Part shown: one piece after another, positions 1 through 14,439 of the stretch
Position numbering within the stretch: position 1 is the first letter of the stretch
Layout: the number at the start of each line of letters is the position of its first letter
Source: Mermis nigrescens
Lineage: Eukaryota; Nematoda; Enoplea; Mermithida; Mermithidae
Assembly (NCBI GenBank): GCA_036768485.1
Contig: JAVLUZ010000273.1
Coordinates: 314,963-378,962, forward strand
Reading direction: 5' to 3'
Length of the DNA stretch: 64,000 nt
Made by a program: the position numbers and the translations under genes
The notes under the pieces: model-generated
Database searches by the model: none
What the model was told of the DNA's origin: nothing
Seen by the model: the letters and a program-made list of their open reading frames with translations, nothing else

Positions 1-1757
1 GGTACAGTGGCGATTTAGTGTGGTAAAACAGGGTTTTTCGACCTTTGGTAGTGTATCTTAGCTAATTCCTGGGTTTCTGAATACTTGACATTTTTCCATT
101 CTAAATGCAAATTCTACTATTTTAAAGATATATAGGACAGACAATTACTGATGCGCCGAAAATTTTCGGAAATTTCACACCTTTTTACAGTTTTTGTCTC
201 TCCGAAAATCTTTGTGCATGTACAAAGACGGTCCTGAAAAGATTCTGTACATTATGAAAAATCTTTGCCGAATACAAAAAACCGTGGCCCTATATGTGAT
301 AATTCGGCTTGAATTTACTTGATAATATTAGTTCGGCGCGAAGCGCCGAAATTTTATCAGCTTTTGATGAAATTTACACATAAAACTCGACTGAGAAAGC
401 TAAAACAACTTGTACTACAAAATCAGAATTATTACAGATATTGTTAATATGCCAATTAAATCTTGTAATGAGCACTACTATGCTTAGAAATCCAATGCAA
501 CATCAGGATGAATTAGTCAATTTCATCTTTGAACGGCAAAAAAGTGCAAAGTTATTGGATAGTACTTATTTTGCATAAAATTTTTAAAAACAGTAAAAAT
601 AGATACAAAAGATATTTAAATCTGCATAAAGATGCCTAGATTACACAAAAATTGATTTTGGAGTGTTTATTTCCCCTGCTTCAATCTAAATACAGTATAT
701 TAGCGATATTTTGCGCGAAGCGTCGAAAATTTTTTGAAATTTCCTAAAATATACTGAAAAACGATATAATTAATATCGCTTTGTCCAAGAAAGTATTTCG
801 ACATTGTATAAAAATGGCTCCAAAAAATGCACGAGCTGGAATTGACTTTTGGCAAAACCTGCATTTATTGGCCATTTTTAGGTGCGTTTTGCGATTTTCG
901 GCCGAAAATTCGTGATCATTTACCCCCTCTCCCATAAAAATGGCCGAAAACCATACGTGTAACAGGGAGTTTGGGGTATTCTCCATCCACTTAGGGTTGG
1001 ACGTCCTCCACACACCCTTCCCTTTAACGTCAGAAAATTTTGACCCACCCTTCCCATTTTTGGCGAAAATTTGCGCTTTGTTGGCTATTTTTAGGTGCTT
1101 TTTCCATTTTTGACATAGAATAAGAGTCGCTAATCCCCCCTCCTTCTAAAAATGGCCAGGGACTCCTACCCGAAATTTCTAGCCCTTACATGTATGCCGA
1201 GGAGCCCCTCCCGAAAATTTTGAGCTGTTATATGCATGTTTCAAAGTGATAGTTTGTCTATTTACTCTTGCTTACATTCAAAAATACTGTATCACTTCGT
1301 GAAATTCTAATAGTTAGCTGCACTTTTGCCATAGTAAAAATTAACTTCAAAAATTATTCAAAAGGTTTTCACCAAAAATCGTCTGACAGTGACTTGAGTC
1401 TTGTACCCTGAAAGTAAGGTAATAACCCTCCCTCACCCCCCCCCTTGGGAATGTGTGTTTCCGATCCATGTAGCGAGCATAAGAATTAAAACTTAGTCAT
1501 CACATGAATAATAAATTGGCACTTTGCTGTATGTAACTTGGTGTAACTGGGTACTGACTAAAACCATAAGAAAAGTCTATAGGTAAAAAATAGCCTGTGT
1601 ACTGCAGATGCATTCTAAATAGTTAATATTCAACGGATATATTAAACTTATTCAAATTTGGTTTTAACCCTCGGCGCCTCGGCACTTTTCAGCTTCGCCC
1701 TCGGCGCCGAGGCTCCAAAAAACGCCGAGGCTTGCCGAGGCCTCGGTCTGATCACTG
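1..1757. mobile_element. hAT-like element (family H), copy 1, cut by the window edge
   Basis: Its right terminus CCTCGGTCTGATCACTG ends at 1757, matching the family inverted terminus CAGTGATCGGACCGAGG with one change. It is the inverted counterpart of 8572-10310 over its whole visible length, including the same nested MITE at about 1-297. Its putative 8-bp TSD GCCTCAAC (1758-1765) cannot be checked because the left end is outside. No transposase ORF is visible. Confidence 0.75.
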
Positions 1758-3739
1758 GCCTCAACCGGGCCTCAAATAATTATCGTTAATATTTTAGACG
1801 TTCACTATTTCAGCTGTTGTCCGTATTTCTTTTGAATTTCCTAGCCAGTGATTCTATTTAAATCCATTTGCCTTACTTCTGTCCACCTGCTCATTATCAT
1901 ATACTTGTCAACTTCATATGTGCATTCAGCTTCTATACAACGCTTCAATCAGAGGCGTAGCTAGGATTTTAGTTCGGGGGCATACACAAAAAAATTTTTT
2001 AAGACTAATTTTGCATTGAATGTTAGTAACGTTATGTACCTATGATAAAACTGAGTTTTTCGACTTTTAGTAGTGTAGCCTAGCTAATTTATGAGTTTCT
2101 GACAATCAGAAATACAAAAATGTTAATCAGCGCGAAACGCCGGAAATTTTTGAAATTTTTACCGTTTTCATGTAGAATTTACGGTCTTTTAATTGACAAA
2201 CAGTTCGGAAATCATAAGAGGCGCAAAGCACCGAGGAATTTCGTAATCTTTTACTGTTCTTAAGATTTTGCAGCCTGAATACTAATATTCTGTGATATTT
2301 TGCCTGATTTAGGCTATTAAACGCAATGCTGAAGCTCTACAAAAAGAAAGAACAATAACCAGCAGCGCCATGCGCCGGAAAATTTTGACGTTTTAGCTCT
2401 TTAAACACAATTTATACCGCTTAAATCATACAGAACAGACAAATTAATTTCGGCGAACCCTTTTTCCTTTTCGTCCTCCCAAAAATCTCGCTGCACATGT
2501 ACAACGAGATTTAACGGCAGGGGAAGGGGGGCTGGGGTGGCGCGCTCAATCGCCCCTAGAAAATTTAGTAAAAAAAGCACTTTAATGTTAAATACTATCG
2601 CTAAAATTTTCGCAAAGTCGGCCAAATCTCGGTTCTAAATTAAGCTCAAAACACTTAAAATTGATGAAGTCCTACATTGTACAAGATATCTGAGCTGAAA
2701 TGCGCTTTTCGACCTTTGCTAAGTATAAAGCGCAACAAAGGGTGCTGCCAATAAGATATAAAAAAGATGCATCAATGACAATTTTGTTCTTATCGTTTTC
2801 AGGCCCATTTGTGGCCTTCTTATTTACAAAATATAATTCTAAAAACAGAAAATGCGCAAAAACATAAGAAAATTTGGCCATTCCTTTCATTTAAAATAGG
2901 ATTATGTGTCCTGTCCTTGTAAAGAAAGACAAACAAAGCAAAGAATAGACAAACTGGTACACAATCATTTTCGCACATTTACTTTTATGCTCAACAAGCA
3001 TGCGCAGTTCCATTCAACGAAGAAATAGAGCAATAAATCACTAAAGTGATGTGAATTGATCAATTATTTTAGCTAATTTAAGCTTTTGAACTCATTGGAT
3101 CTATATAACAATAAATATAATACAGACTCGGCACGAAGCGCCGGAAAATTTTTGACGTTTTTGCCTTTTTGAATTCAATTTTCTGGACACAATATTACAC
3201 TCGAAAAATCAACAAAATTTCTGAAAAATTTTTTTGGGGGGGGCATGTGCCCCCAATGCCCCCTGGCTACGCCTATGGCTTCAATACGTGTGCTATCCTA
3301 TACACTACACAATTTCAATTGACGTCAATGTACGCTATAGTTTGAGTTCTAAAATCCAAACAGCATATCTTCTATCCGACCATAGCATAGTCGCTGTTAT
3401 GTCTGAATGCATAAATTTATTGCTCAATTTCCTTTAAATATCTACATGAAACCTTGTGCTTTTTCAAACCGTGTTTAGTTGCACGTGCATTTTAATAATG
3501 GAATTGCGCGCTATTGTATTAAAAACTTTGTTCTTGCTTGAATAATGCTACCAAAATCCTTGCTAACTACTTAATTTATTTTTAGAAAGATTGATTATTA
3601 ACAGAGCTTAGAATTCAAAAATCTTCTTGATACAGCAGTAAGCCTTGCGCTTGACAAATAACAAATGTAAAATCGGTCTAAATATGTATCTTATGCATAG
3701 CATTATATTGGAAGCAAGGCATGTTGTTAGTATATAAGC
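1758..3739. other. No gene seen; repeat-derived DNA
   Basis: Contains GGCGCGAAACGCC-type motifs (near 2125, 2345 and 3128) and G-rich MITE-like pieces (for example 3234-3270, CCCCCTGGCTACGCC). No conserved ORF. Confidence 0.5.
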
Positions 3740-3812
3740 TCGGGCCCAGTACCAAGCCCGGCAGCAAAGCTCGGGCCCGTGCCCGGTATTTTTTGAGCCC
3801 GGTCGATCACTG
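3740..3812. repeat. Terminal fragment of another GATCACTG-ended element
   Basis: GC-rich GCTCGGGCCC/GAGCCCGG strings end at GGTCGATCACTG (3812), resembling the family H terminus but with a different body. Only one end is recognisable. Confidence 0.4.
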
Positions 3813-3910
3813 ATTATCGCTTTCTGAATTTTTATTATAAAAATACGCTTCGTTTTTGTCCTTCCGCATTAGAGGATGGCATCACCAACCCAACGCTTAA
3901 TTGTCCCGAC

Positions 3911-4475
3911 CGGACAGGCACGTGTGGAGGGTTGGGGGTCCTGAGCACACCTGGGCGTGGGGGGTTTGGGGGGTATGCACCCCCCCAGAAACCAAAATAC
4001 CCCCAGAAATCAAAATACCCCCCCCCCGAAATTAATTTTTGAAAATTTTTTTTCGTTTTTTTCGCAATTTTTTGATGCCAATGAATAGTTCTTGATGAGA
4101 AACGTCGAAAAATGGTGCTTTTATCGCCATACCACCATTTTTAAGACCATTTTTTTACCTTCAAAAACTTTTGCACCCCCCCCAGAATTTTCTTGCTGCC
4201 CACGTATGGTCCTGAGTCCTGACCTCCAGAAATGAAAACTGGAAAATTTTGTGGGGAAAAATGAGGCAAAAGGAAGGCCAAAAACGGATGAAAATTGAAA
4301 ATTTTATTCAAAAGTGCTTCAAATTGACCAGAAACCGTGTGATAATGTAGCTTTAACGCTATTTTAGCGCTTATATAAGTTTTTGAGGTCATATTGGTCC
4401 AAAAAAGCTCAATTTTTAACCCCCATCCCCCGAACCGGCTGACTCCCCCCAGATCGGCCATGCTGTGCATCTATG
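3911..4475. mobile_element. hAT-like MITE family R, copy 1, with a Q element nested inside
   Basis: Flanked by exact GTCCCGAC (3903-3910 and 4476-4483). It starts CGGACAGGCACGTGTGG and ends CATGCTGTGCATCTATG. Element Q1 (3946-4208), with its own TSD, is inserted near the left end. Confidence 0.78.
3946..4208. mobile_element. hAT-like MITE family Q, copy 1
   Basis: Starts CACACCTGGGCGTGGGG and ends TTGCTGCCCACGTATG, flanked by exact GTCCTGAG (3938-3945 and 4209-4216). Nested in R1. Confidence 0.85.
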
Positions 4476-4662
4476 GTCCCGACTCTACGTTGTTTGTTAC
4501 CTATATTTCGCAAGAAAACATTTCCTGCCATTAACAGTTTTTTTTGATTTAAATCAAAGATACCGTTTTTCCATATATTTATAGCCAAAAATCCGGAGTT
4601 TTATAACACTATTCGAACTTATAGGGCGAAAAAGTGTATAAAATGATCAGAACCATAGGTAC

Positions 4663-5053
4663 CACATGTACACAAGGTCAGGGTCGTCAGGGGGAAGGGT
4701 GAAATCCCGACAATTCAAAACGGTAAATTTAATGTTCACGATTTTTTTGCCGTTTAAAGGATCAAAATGATCAAAATAGCATATACATAAAAGTTTTTTC
4801 GTGGTAATATCACATGTTTAGTCCATTTGGAATGTATTATATCACTTTCAACACTAAAAAACGCAAAAATTGATCAATTTTGGGCGCTTTTTGAGTAAAA
4901 AGTATGTACATAAAAATACTAGCGCCGAAATTTTTTTGGCATTTTTACTGCTTTGACCTCAAAATAATGCCAAATAAACGTTCCATCAGCTCAAAATTGC
5001 CGGATAGTACCTGTCCAGCTGACCCTGACACCCCCTACGTATGTGCATGTGTG
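4663..5053. mobile_element. hAT-like MITE family S, copy 1
   Basis: Starts CACATGTACACAAGGTCAGG and ends TGTGCATGTGTG, flanked by exact ATAGGTAC (4655-4662 and 5054-5061). The interior includes TCAATTTTGGGCGCTTTTTG and CCTGTCCAGCTGACCC. Confidence 0.82.
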
Positions 5054-5546
5054 ATAGGTACCAACGCTTAAAATAAGGTTTAAAATTTGTTCTGCGCTTC
5101 ACGCCAAATGAGGAATTTCCACATTTTCGTTCAAATACTAAAAAGCAATGGAAACGAGTTAAAATGCTGAAAAACGCAGCTCTTAGCATAAAAGAATTGA
5201 AGATATTTTCATCGTTTTTGTTATGACTTGCAAAAACAAGTATGAATGGACGTTTTAGTATTCACTTGTTATGAATCACAGGGCTATTTCGCTCCGCTGA
5301 GAACCTCAACCTTGTGCATGTACGTCATGGATACAAAAGTTCAAACTTTTAGGATGGAGAATAAATTCGAAAAAAGGGTTTTGCAAAAAGCAATTATACT
5401 GCGAAAAATTGTAGTATCGCTTTTAAAACTATCTTTTATAATATTTCTGGCAAAGCGAAAAAAATTTAAAACTCGAACAATAAAATCTCTTGCATCAAAT
5501 CAAATGCAGCACTGTCAGAACATTGCTGCTTTCTTGCAAAGTATAG

Positions 5547-6180
5547 ATGCACAAGGTCAGGGTTAGCAGGGGGATAAAATCACAGAAATCTGAAACAGTA
5601 AACTTAGTGCTAACGATTTGTTTGCTATTTAAACGACGAAAATGGTCAAAATAGCCGATAAAATGCTTTTTCGTGGTAATGAAGCATTTTTAAAGCATTT
5701 TTAGTCAATTTCGACAGCATTACATAAATCATTTTTAACACTAAAAATTCAGAAACTGATCAATTTTGGGCGCTTTTGGAGTAAAAAGCACATAAAAGCA
5801 TACGTGGGCAGCACCAAAATTCTGGGGGTGCAAGATTTTTCAAAGGTCAAAAAATGGCCTTAAAATGATGGTATGGCGAAAAAACACCATTTTGCAACGT
5901 TTCTCATCGAGCACTATCCATTGGCATCAAAAAATTGCGAAAAAAACAGAAAAAAATTTCAAAAATTGAATTCTGGGGGTATTTTGATTTCTCGGGGGTT
6001 GCATACCCCCAACCCCCTCCCCCACGCCCAGGTGTTCATAAAAGTGTTAATCTGGCGCGAAGCGATGGAAGAATGTTGACATTATTACTGCTTTTGTCAT
6101 GAAAAAGATGCGAAACACGTTCCGCCAGCTCTAAATCACCGGACAGTACCTGCCTGGCTGAGCGGGGGTAATACTCCCTC
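5547..6180. mobile_element. Family S copy 2, split by a Q element
   Basis: Left part (GCACAAGGTCAGGG, ATTTTGGGCGCTTTTGG) and right part (TCTGGCGCGAAGCG, CCGGACAGTACCTGCC) match S1 once Q2 is removed. Its own TSD is not resolved. Confidence 0.68.
5799..6036. mobile_element. hAT-like MITE family Q, copy 2, nested in S2
   Basis: Reverse orientation, from CATACGTGGGCAGCACC to CCCACGCCCAGGTGTT. Exact TSD CATAAAAG (5791-5798 and 6037-6044). Confidence 0.82.
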
Positions 6181-6781
6181 ACGTTGCAGTATTTTTGACC
6201 CCCGTAATAGACACGAGCTGAAAATATTTTCAGTCGCTTTTTTACTTTTAATGCATAGAGTATAGTTTAAAAGAAAAATGCACTCTATTCTAAGTAGGTA
6301 GGTACCTCCGTGATCTGGCTTCCTATTTAGGGACTTCCCGTCAGAAAAATCCTGCTTAAACACTTGCAGAAACAAACATGGAATCCACCAACCAAGCTTT
6401 CTCGAGAGACAATTAGAAGGATAAGACCTCAAATTATTGCCCAGGTATATATGCTAACGACTTTCAATTTTACTGCATTCTGATTTTTTTGAAATTTTTC
6501 ATGGTTTTGTCTTTAAAAAAAGATGTAGCATCCTTCATTTTCAATATGCATCTCAAAAACGGCATCTTAGAAAAAATGTTTGGACTGACACCAGAATTCC
6601 CAAACCGTACCATCTTTAAGTCGAATTTATGGCTTTTTTTAATAACAGATAATTCAGTAAACAGGCCACGACAAATATTTGACTTTTTGCCAACCAAATC
6701 TTGGGAATTATACAGACACATTTAACAAAAAATTGCTTATTTAAGTAAATTTTTGCTGACATTTGAACTTTTGAATCCCCC

Positions 6782-8324
<1,543 letters not shown>

Positions 8325-10024
8325 ACGCTATAAGCTATTTTTAGGGGTTCATAAAAGCCATGCAGCTATTTCTTCGAGTCAGAAACGGCTAAATCAGACA
8401 TATAACAGCCCGAAATTTTAGGCGGGGCGGGTTAGTTGACCATTTTTTAAAGGAAGATATATGGCCTTCAATTTTTTATCAATAATGGCAAAAAAGCGCC
8501 TAAGAATGGCCAAAAGACGCATTTTATTGCCAAAAATCGTAGAGGTTAAAAATTCGGGGATGGGTGACGGGCAGTGATCGGACCGAGGCCTCGGCCTCGG
8601 CGTTTTTTGGAGCCTCGGCCTCGGCGCCGAGGGCGAAGCTGAAAACTGCCGAGGCGCCGAGGGTTAAAATCAAATTTTAATAAGTGTAATATATCCGTTG
8701 AATATTAACTATTCAGAATGCATCTGTAGTACACAGGCTATTTTTTACCTATAGACTTTTCTTATGGTTTTCGTCGCGCACCCAGTTACACCAAGTTACA
8801 TACAGCAAAGTGCCAATGTATTATTCATGTGATGACTAAGTTTTAGTTCTCATGCTCGCTACATGGATCGGAAAAACACATTTACATAGAGGGAGGGGTG
8901 AGGGAGGGTTATTACCCCCTCTCAGGGTACAAGACTCATGTCACTGTCAGACGATTTTTGGTGAAAACCTTTTGAATATTTTTGAACTTAATTTTTACTA
9001 TGGCAAAAGTGCAGCTAACTATTAGAATTTCACGGAGTGATACAGTATTTTTGAATGTAAGCAAGAGTAAATAGACAAACTATCACTATGAAACATGCAT
9101 GTAACAGCTCAAAATTTTCGGGAGGGGCTCCTCGGCATACATGTAAAAGCTAGAAATTTCGGGTAGGGGTCCCTGGCCATTTTTAGAAGGAGGGGGATTA
9201 GCGACTCTAATTCTATGTCAAAAATGGCAAAAGCACCCAAAAATAGCCAACAAAGCGCAAATTTTCGCCAAAAATGGGGAGGGTGGGTCAAACTTCTCTG
9301 ATATTGGAGGGAAGGGTGTTTGGGAGGACGTCCAACCCTGTGTGGGTGGGGAATTCCCCAAAGCCCCTCTGTTACTCGTATGGTTTTCGGCCATTTTTAT
9401 GGGAGAGGGGTAAATGATCACGAATTTCCGGCCGAAAATCGCAAAAACGCATCTAAAAATGGCCAATAAATGCAGGTTTTGCCAAAAATCAATTTCGGCT
9501 CGTGCATTTTTTGGAGCCATTTTTATACAATGTTAAAATACTTTCTTGGGCAAAGTGATATTAATTATATCGTTTTTCAGTATTTTTAGGAAATTCTTAA
9601 AAATTTTCGGCGCCTAGCGCAAAATATCGCTAATATAATGTATTTAGATTGAAGCAGGGGCATTAAACACTCAAAAATCAATTTTTGTATAATCTAGGCA
9701 TCTTTATGCAGATTTAAATATCTTTTGTATCTAGTCATACTGTTTTTAAAAATTTTAAGCAAAATAAGTACTATTTAATAACTTTGCACTTTTTTGCCGT
9801 TCAAAAATAAAATTGACTAATTTATTCTGACGTTGCATTGAATTTCTAAGCACAGTAGTGCTTATTAAAAGATCTAATTGGCAAATTACAATATCTATAA
9901 TATTTCTAATTTTGCAGTACAAGTTGTTTTAGCTTTCTCAGTCGAGTTTTATGTGTAAATTTCATCAAAAGCTCATGAACTAATAATATCAACTAAATTC
10001 AGGCCGAATTATCACATTTAGGGC

Positions 10025-10411
10025 CATGATTTTTGTATTCGGCAAAGATTTTTCATAATGTACAGAGACTTTTCAGGATCGTCTTTGTTCATGCACAAAG
10101 ATTTTTGGAGAGACAAAAACTGTAAAAAGGTGTAAAATTCCCGAAAATTTTCGGCGCATCAGTAATTGTCTGTCCTACATATCTTTAAAATAGTAGAATT
10201 TGCATTTAGAATGGAAAAATGTCAAATATTCAGAAACCCGGGAATTAGCTAAGATACACTACCAAAGGTCAAAAAACCCTGTTTTACCACACTAAATCGC
10301 TACTGTACCATACTATAATAGTACACAAAAATTTGCATGTACAAAATGTTCAAAGACTTTTGGATACCATCTTTGTACATGTAAAAAGGTATCTTGCACA
10401 AAAAAACACTG
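10025..10411. mobile_element. hAT-like MITE family M, copy D, inside hAT-like copy 2
   Basis: 387 bp from CATGATTTTTGTATTCGG to CAAAAAAACACTG, flanked by TTTAGGGC and TGTAGGAC (6 of 8). The homologous site in hAT-like copy 1 also carries it (about 1-297), so the insertion predates the split of these two copies. Confidence 0.68.
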
Positions 10412-10528
10412 TGTAGGACTGCATGCCGATTGCAGGTCACACACTGGCAGTATGTAAAAATGTGTATCTTTAAAAATATATTAATATAAAATATCTACAA
10501 AAATTTGTTCGCTCAAACAAAGACATTA

Positions 10529-11494
10529 CCGTCACACGGGGTGACTTGAGCCACCGGGATGACATGAGCCATTCAGCATGGATTTCGTTTGTGATCCTCA
10601 TTGCACGCGTGCTATTTATTACTGTCTTTTGAAATAAAACTTTCCTGGTATAGTTTTTGTTCATCTTTCTTGCTATTACATTAGTTTTTCAACGCAGCTT
10701 CTTCTGTCATCTGTTATTTACTGCTTTCCTGAATATGTAAATTTTCCTGAAAAAAGTATGGTGCTAAACTTTTGAATTTTCTGAGACAATGAGCAGATAC
10801 TTCAAGGAAATTCTTTTTTAATGGATTGCTAACGTTTTTCTGCATCTGACAAAAGTATTTTAAGGCCTTACTTTCACTTCTGATATTTAGTAAGGCCAAT
10901 GGCTCATTTCACCCCAGCCATTGTGCAAAAAACGGGGTGAAATGAGCCACTACTGTCATGCTTTCTAATTAGTTCTACTTTAGAAGATGCTCCATTATAA
11001 ACGTAAATTAGGAAGTAGGCGATATGAAAACTGGTCAGAGGAACAGTTAGCAGAAGCTGTGCGCCTGGCTGAAGAAGGAATGAGTATCTGGGACCTTTAT
11101 CGAACTTTCAACATGCCAAGGGCTACCATTGACTGATTACATTCCAGTTTCTTGTCTTTTTTTATAAAAACGCATGCAATTTTTTTAAAACACCATAGGT
11201 GGCTCATCTCACCCCATTTGATGTGCTATTTTAGCCATCTGACGCTCATATAGTGCACTAGGATTCATGTGGCTCAAGTCGCCCCACTGCCGAGGTGAAA
11301 TGAGCCACCCTCAAAATTTTTAAAAAACTTATGATTGAACACTAGTACATAAAAAATACTTCTAGAATAGAAAGGTTAGCCCTTTTTTGTTGTTTTGGCA
11401 AAATTAGCGTTCACGATTTACTCTGGATGAAGCGTTCTGCACAAAAATATGAAATTTTCTGGCTGTAAATGGCTCAAGTCACCCCGTGTGACGG
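10529..11494 (+). mobile_element. pogo-like (Tc1/mariner superfamily) element, 966 bp
   Basis: Twenty-five-bp perfect inverted termini (beginning CCGTCACACGGGGTGACTTG) are flanked by TA on both sides (10527-10528 and 11495-11496). It encodes one short ORF with a Pipsqueak-type DNA-binding motif and lacks the DDE catalytic part, so it is a deletion derivative. It sits inside hAT-like copy 2. Confidence 0.82.
10987..11136 (+). CDS. Pipsqueak/CENP-B-type helix-turn-helix ORF (49 aa) of the pogo-like element
   Basis: The predicted peptide runs MLHYKRKLGSRRYENWSEEQ, LAEAVRLAEEGMSIWDLYRT, FNMPRATID. The pattern (YENWSEEQLAEAV, then MSIWDLYRTFNMPRATI) is that of the psq HTH domain found at the N-terminus of pogo transposases and of domesticated relatives. 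It stops right after the recognition helix. The stop could be a true truncation, or an exon end since splicing is possible. Confidence 0.6.
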   Translation: MLHYKRKLGSRRYENWSEEQLAEAVRLAEEGMSIWDLYRTFNMPRATID

Positions 11495-11857
11495 TACTTA
11501 ATTTACTGGTCCCCCATGTTGGTATTTCACCCTTCCCTCAACTCTGAACCTTGGTAAACTATGATCGGAACCAGTGATCGGACCGAGGGTACTTTTTGGA
11601 CCCTCGGCCGAGGCCGAGGCGACTTAAAATCCTTGCCTCGGCCGAGGCCGAGGGTAATGCCGAGGTCAAGCTTATATACCTACACCCATAAATAGTACTC
11701 TTAGAATATTTTGTATGTACATGAGCTAGAGAATAATCGTAATATTTAACACTTTATCGAACTAAAACAAATGTTTATTGGTGTTAGCCAGAATTTTTAT
11801 TTGAATCTGGTGAAGCAGATAATTCATCATCAGAAATCTAGATCATCTGAATCAAAG

Positions 11858-11985
11858 TTATGTAGCCTCATCTATTTCGCCTTGTTGTGCTATCGCGTTA
11901 TCGTCGTCATCAGCCTTTATCAGATTCTTTAAAGTCACACTATTATAACCAACAACTTTGAGATGTGCTTTACAAAAAGAGTTTT
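11858..11985 (-). pseudogene. Second, inverted copy of the acidic-tailed ORF remnant
   Basis: The minus strand reads KNSFCKAHLKVVGYNSVTLK and NLIKADDDDNAIAQQGEIDE before a frameshift and stop. It is homologous to 14465-14634. One copy or the other carries small indels, so neither is a working gene. Confidence 0.45.
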
Positions 11986-12459
11986 TGAACGTTTTATGGT
12001 AGCAGACGAATGCGAGAATTACTGTACTTTCTGGTCCATCCAGTAGCGGGAGGGGGCGGTATACAAACTTTTCCAAAAAAGTCAAAAACAGGTTCAAAAT
12101 TTTGCCCTTAACGCGCGAAATAGCATTTTTCGGTGTTTTACATTGTATACTTTTACATAAAATCACTTTTGAAGTCATATTTTTCTTAAAATTTTAGAAT
12201 TTTCGACAATTTTGTGCGAAAAATCCTTAAATTTCTAAGACTTTAACAAAAATCTGGCGCGAAGCGCCGAAAAATTTGCAAAATTAAGGCGGACAGACGT
12301 CTAGAAGCATGATTTACTGCTTGATTTCCTGTATTTATAGCATTTGATGCGAAACATTGAAATTTTTTTATTGAAAATAGAAGAAAACTATGCAAAAATA
12401 GCTGTTTCTGCTGTTAAAATTGTTTTGAAACCTAAATGAACAGAAAAGGGCTTCCAGGG

Positions 12460-13238
12460 CCCGGTTTAACCACAAAGCTACGAGTTACGAGTTACGGGTG
12501 ACGGTTTCACGAGTACGGGCTACGAGTGCTACAAACCTCCGTTTCACCAAAAACTGAGATTCACGAGCCACGGGCTACGAGTTCTACGAGTTCTTTTTAC
12601 GAGTGTTTTTTCACGAATAACGGCTGGGCGGTTTCACCAGATATTACGATCGAATGTTACGAGTGAAAAGATTTGTAAATTTTGTAATATTATCACGGAT
12701 CAAAAAGAGGTCCATAGGACTCGTAACGAAGTGGCAGACTAATGCGTTCAATAGTTTTCTGATTTGTTTTTTCTCAATTTGTTTCACTTTCGTGCACAGA
12801 CCTACATAATACATATACTGGCAGCACATGTAAAGGGTAAGAAGATTAGCATTAAAAAATAATATATTTTTCAAAAAATGTTCTAGAGAAATCCCATAAA
12901 ATTCGATTCTTAAGCTAAATTCTTGAGTAGTAATTCGAAATTTTATTTCTTTAGCCCTTGTTAGTAATGTTCGCAGCTTTTTTATGAAAAATATTACAAT
13001 CACTTAGAAATTTTTCATGAATTGCGGAAATCAGACATTTTTGATTAGATTTTCTAAAATTAGAATTTCATCGCACTTCCTTCCGGAAAAGAGCCGACTG
13101 CATATTTTATGTACCTACGTATTAATAACAACTAAGAATGATTTGTTACATTTGAAAATTGAAATAATACGTTGTGATATACTTTTAGCTTCGTAACGTC
13201 TCTGAATCTGATTTAATTGATTTCGTTTATAAATTATA

Positions 13239-13287
<49 letters not shown>

Positions 13288-13362
13288 TTATTATTAGTAT
13301 TAGTATTATAATAATAATAATAATTATTATTATTATTATTAGTATATATTAGTATTAATATA

Positions 13363-13455
<93 letters not shown>

Positions 13456-13949
13456 CATCATTATTATTATTATTGCTATTATCGTCATTATTATTATTAT
13501 TACTACTATTATTATTTTCATTTTTATTTAGAGTTATAAATTTTCTGAGAAGCTTATTAATTCTTGTTGACTAAATCCCAAACATTTCTTAACACTTTCT
13601 ATGTTTTTCTATCGAGCGGCATAAAATCTGCTATTAATTACATAATTATGCTGTTTAAAACAGAGACAATGACTAACGAAGAATGTCATACGCAACAGAA
13701 AAGATATACATTTTATTACGAGTACTCGTAAAGGTCCAAAAAGTACTCGTAAAAAATGAGTTTTTATGAGTCCTACGGAAACCCTGGTGAAACCCTCGTA
13801 ATACGAAATCTTAAGCCGTTGCTCGTTACTCGTAACTCGTAGTCGTAATTCAAAACTCGTAAAAAGATGGTGAAACCCGATTTTCCCATAAAACGGAAGT
13901 CGTAGGACTCTTAGGGGTCGTAAACTTATGGTGAAACCGGGTTCAGGTC
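12460..13949. mobile_element. Element G1: inverted-repeat element with TACGAGT-rich arms and a central microsatellite
   Basis: Ends CCCGGTTTAACCACAAAGC (left) and, inverted, CCCGGTTTCACCATAAG (right). Both arms are dense in TACGAGT/ACTCGTA strings (12480-12660 and 13715-13860). The centre is a long ATT/TAA tract. No TSD was resolved. A diverged relative lies at about 19085-20720, sharing the segment before the microsatellite. Confidence 0.6.
13228..13517. repeat. (TAA)n/(ATT)n microsatellite
   Basis: About 290 bp of TAA then ATT repeats with few interruptions, at the centre of element G1. It produces poly-isoleucine ORFs on the minus strand that are not genes. Confidence 0.95.
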
Positions 13950-14439
13950 GCCAACAAAGTAAATAAATGTCATTAATAGGTATCATCCGGCGCGTAGCGC
14001 CGAAAAAATTTGAGAAATTATGGTCACTGACGACCAAAAATCATTGCGAATTGCATATCCATTCTTTTATCTCGCCAAATATTTTGCCCAATGGAGAGCG
14101 GCCGCCCCCTTAAATCCGCCTCTGCATGTAGCGACTGTACTTTCCGATCCATGTAGCAAAAAGACGCTTTTGGTTGTACAAATCATCATTGTGAAATTCA
14201 ACGCGAAGCGCGAAAAGTCTTTCGCTATTATTCTCACATTTTATTTCGAAAGGGGCACTTTCCCCCAATCCCCCTGTATACGAGCCTGAGCTCTACGTTA
14301 GGGTTAAAATAGGAACTATATGCCATGCAGGAAGGTCGGTAGGATACTTAATTAGTGATACTGACACACAAAACCTCTAAAATAAAAATAATTCATGACA
14401 ATGCGGTGGAAGAATAGAAAAGCTGTGGTGAATGAATGA

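Noticed and set aside
744..1013. ORFs such as 744-1013, 9109-9291 and 9218-9520
   Set aside because: They lie in homologous inverted copies of the hAT-like element, are not conserved in frame between copies, and look unlike a transposase.
13339..13521. Poly-isoleucine ORF; likewise poly-leucine at 20426-20650
   Set aside because: Translations of ATT/TAA repeats with no other protein features.
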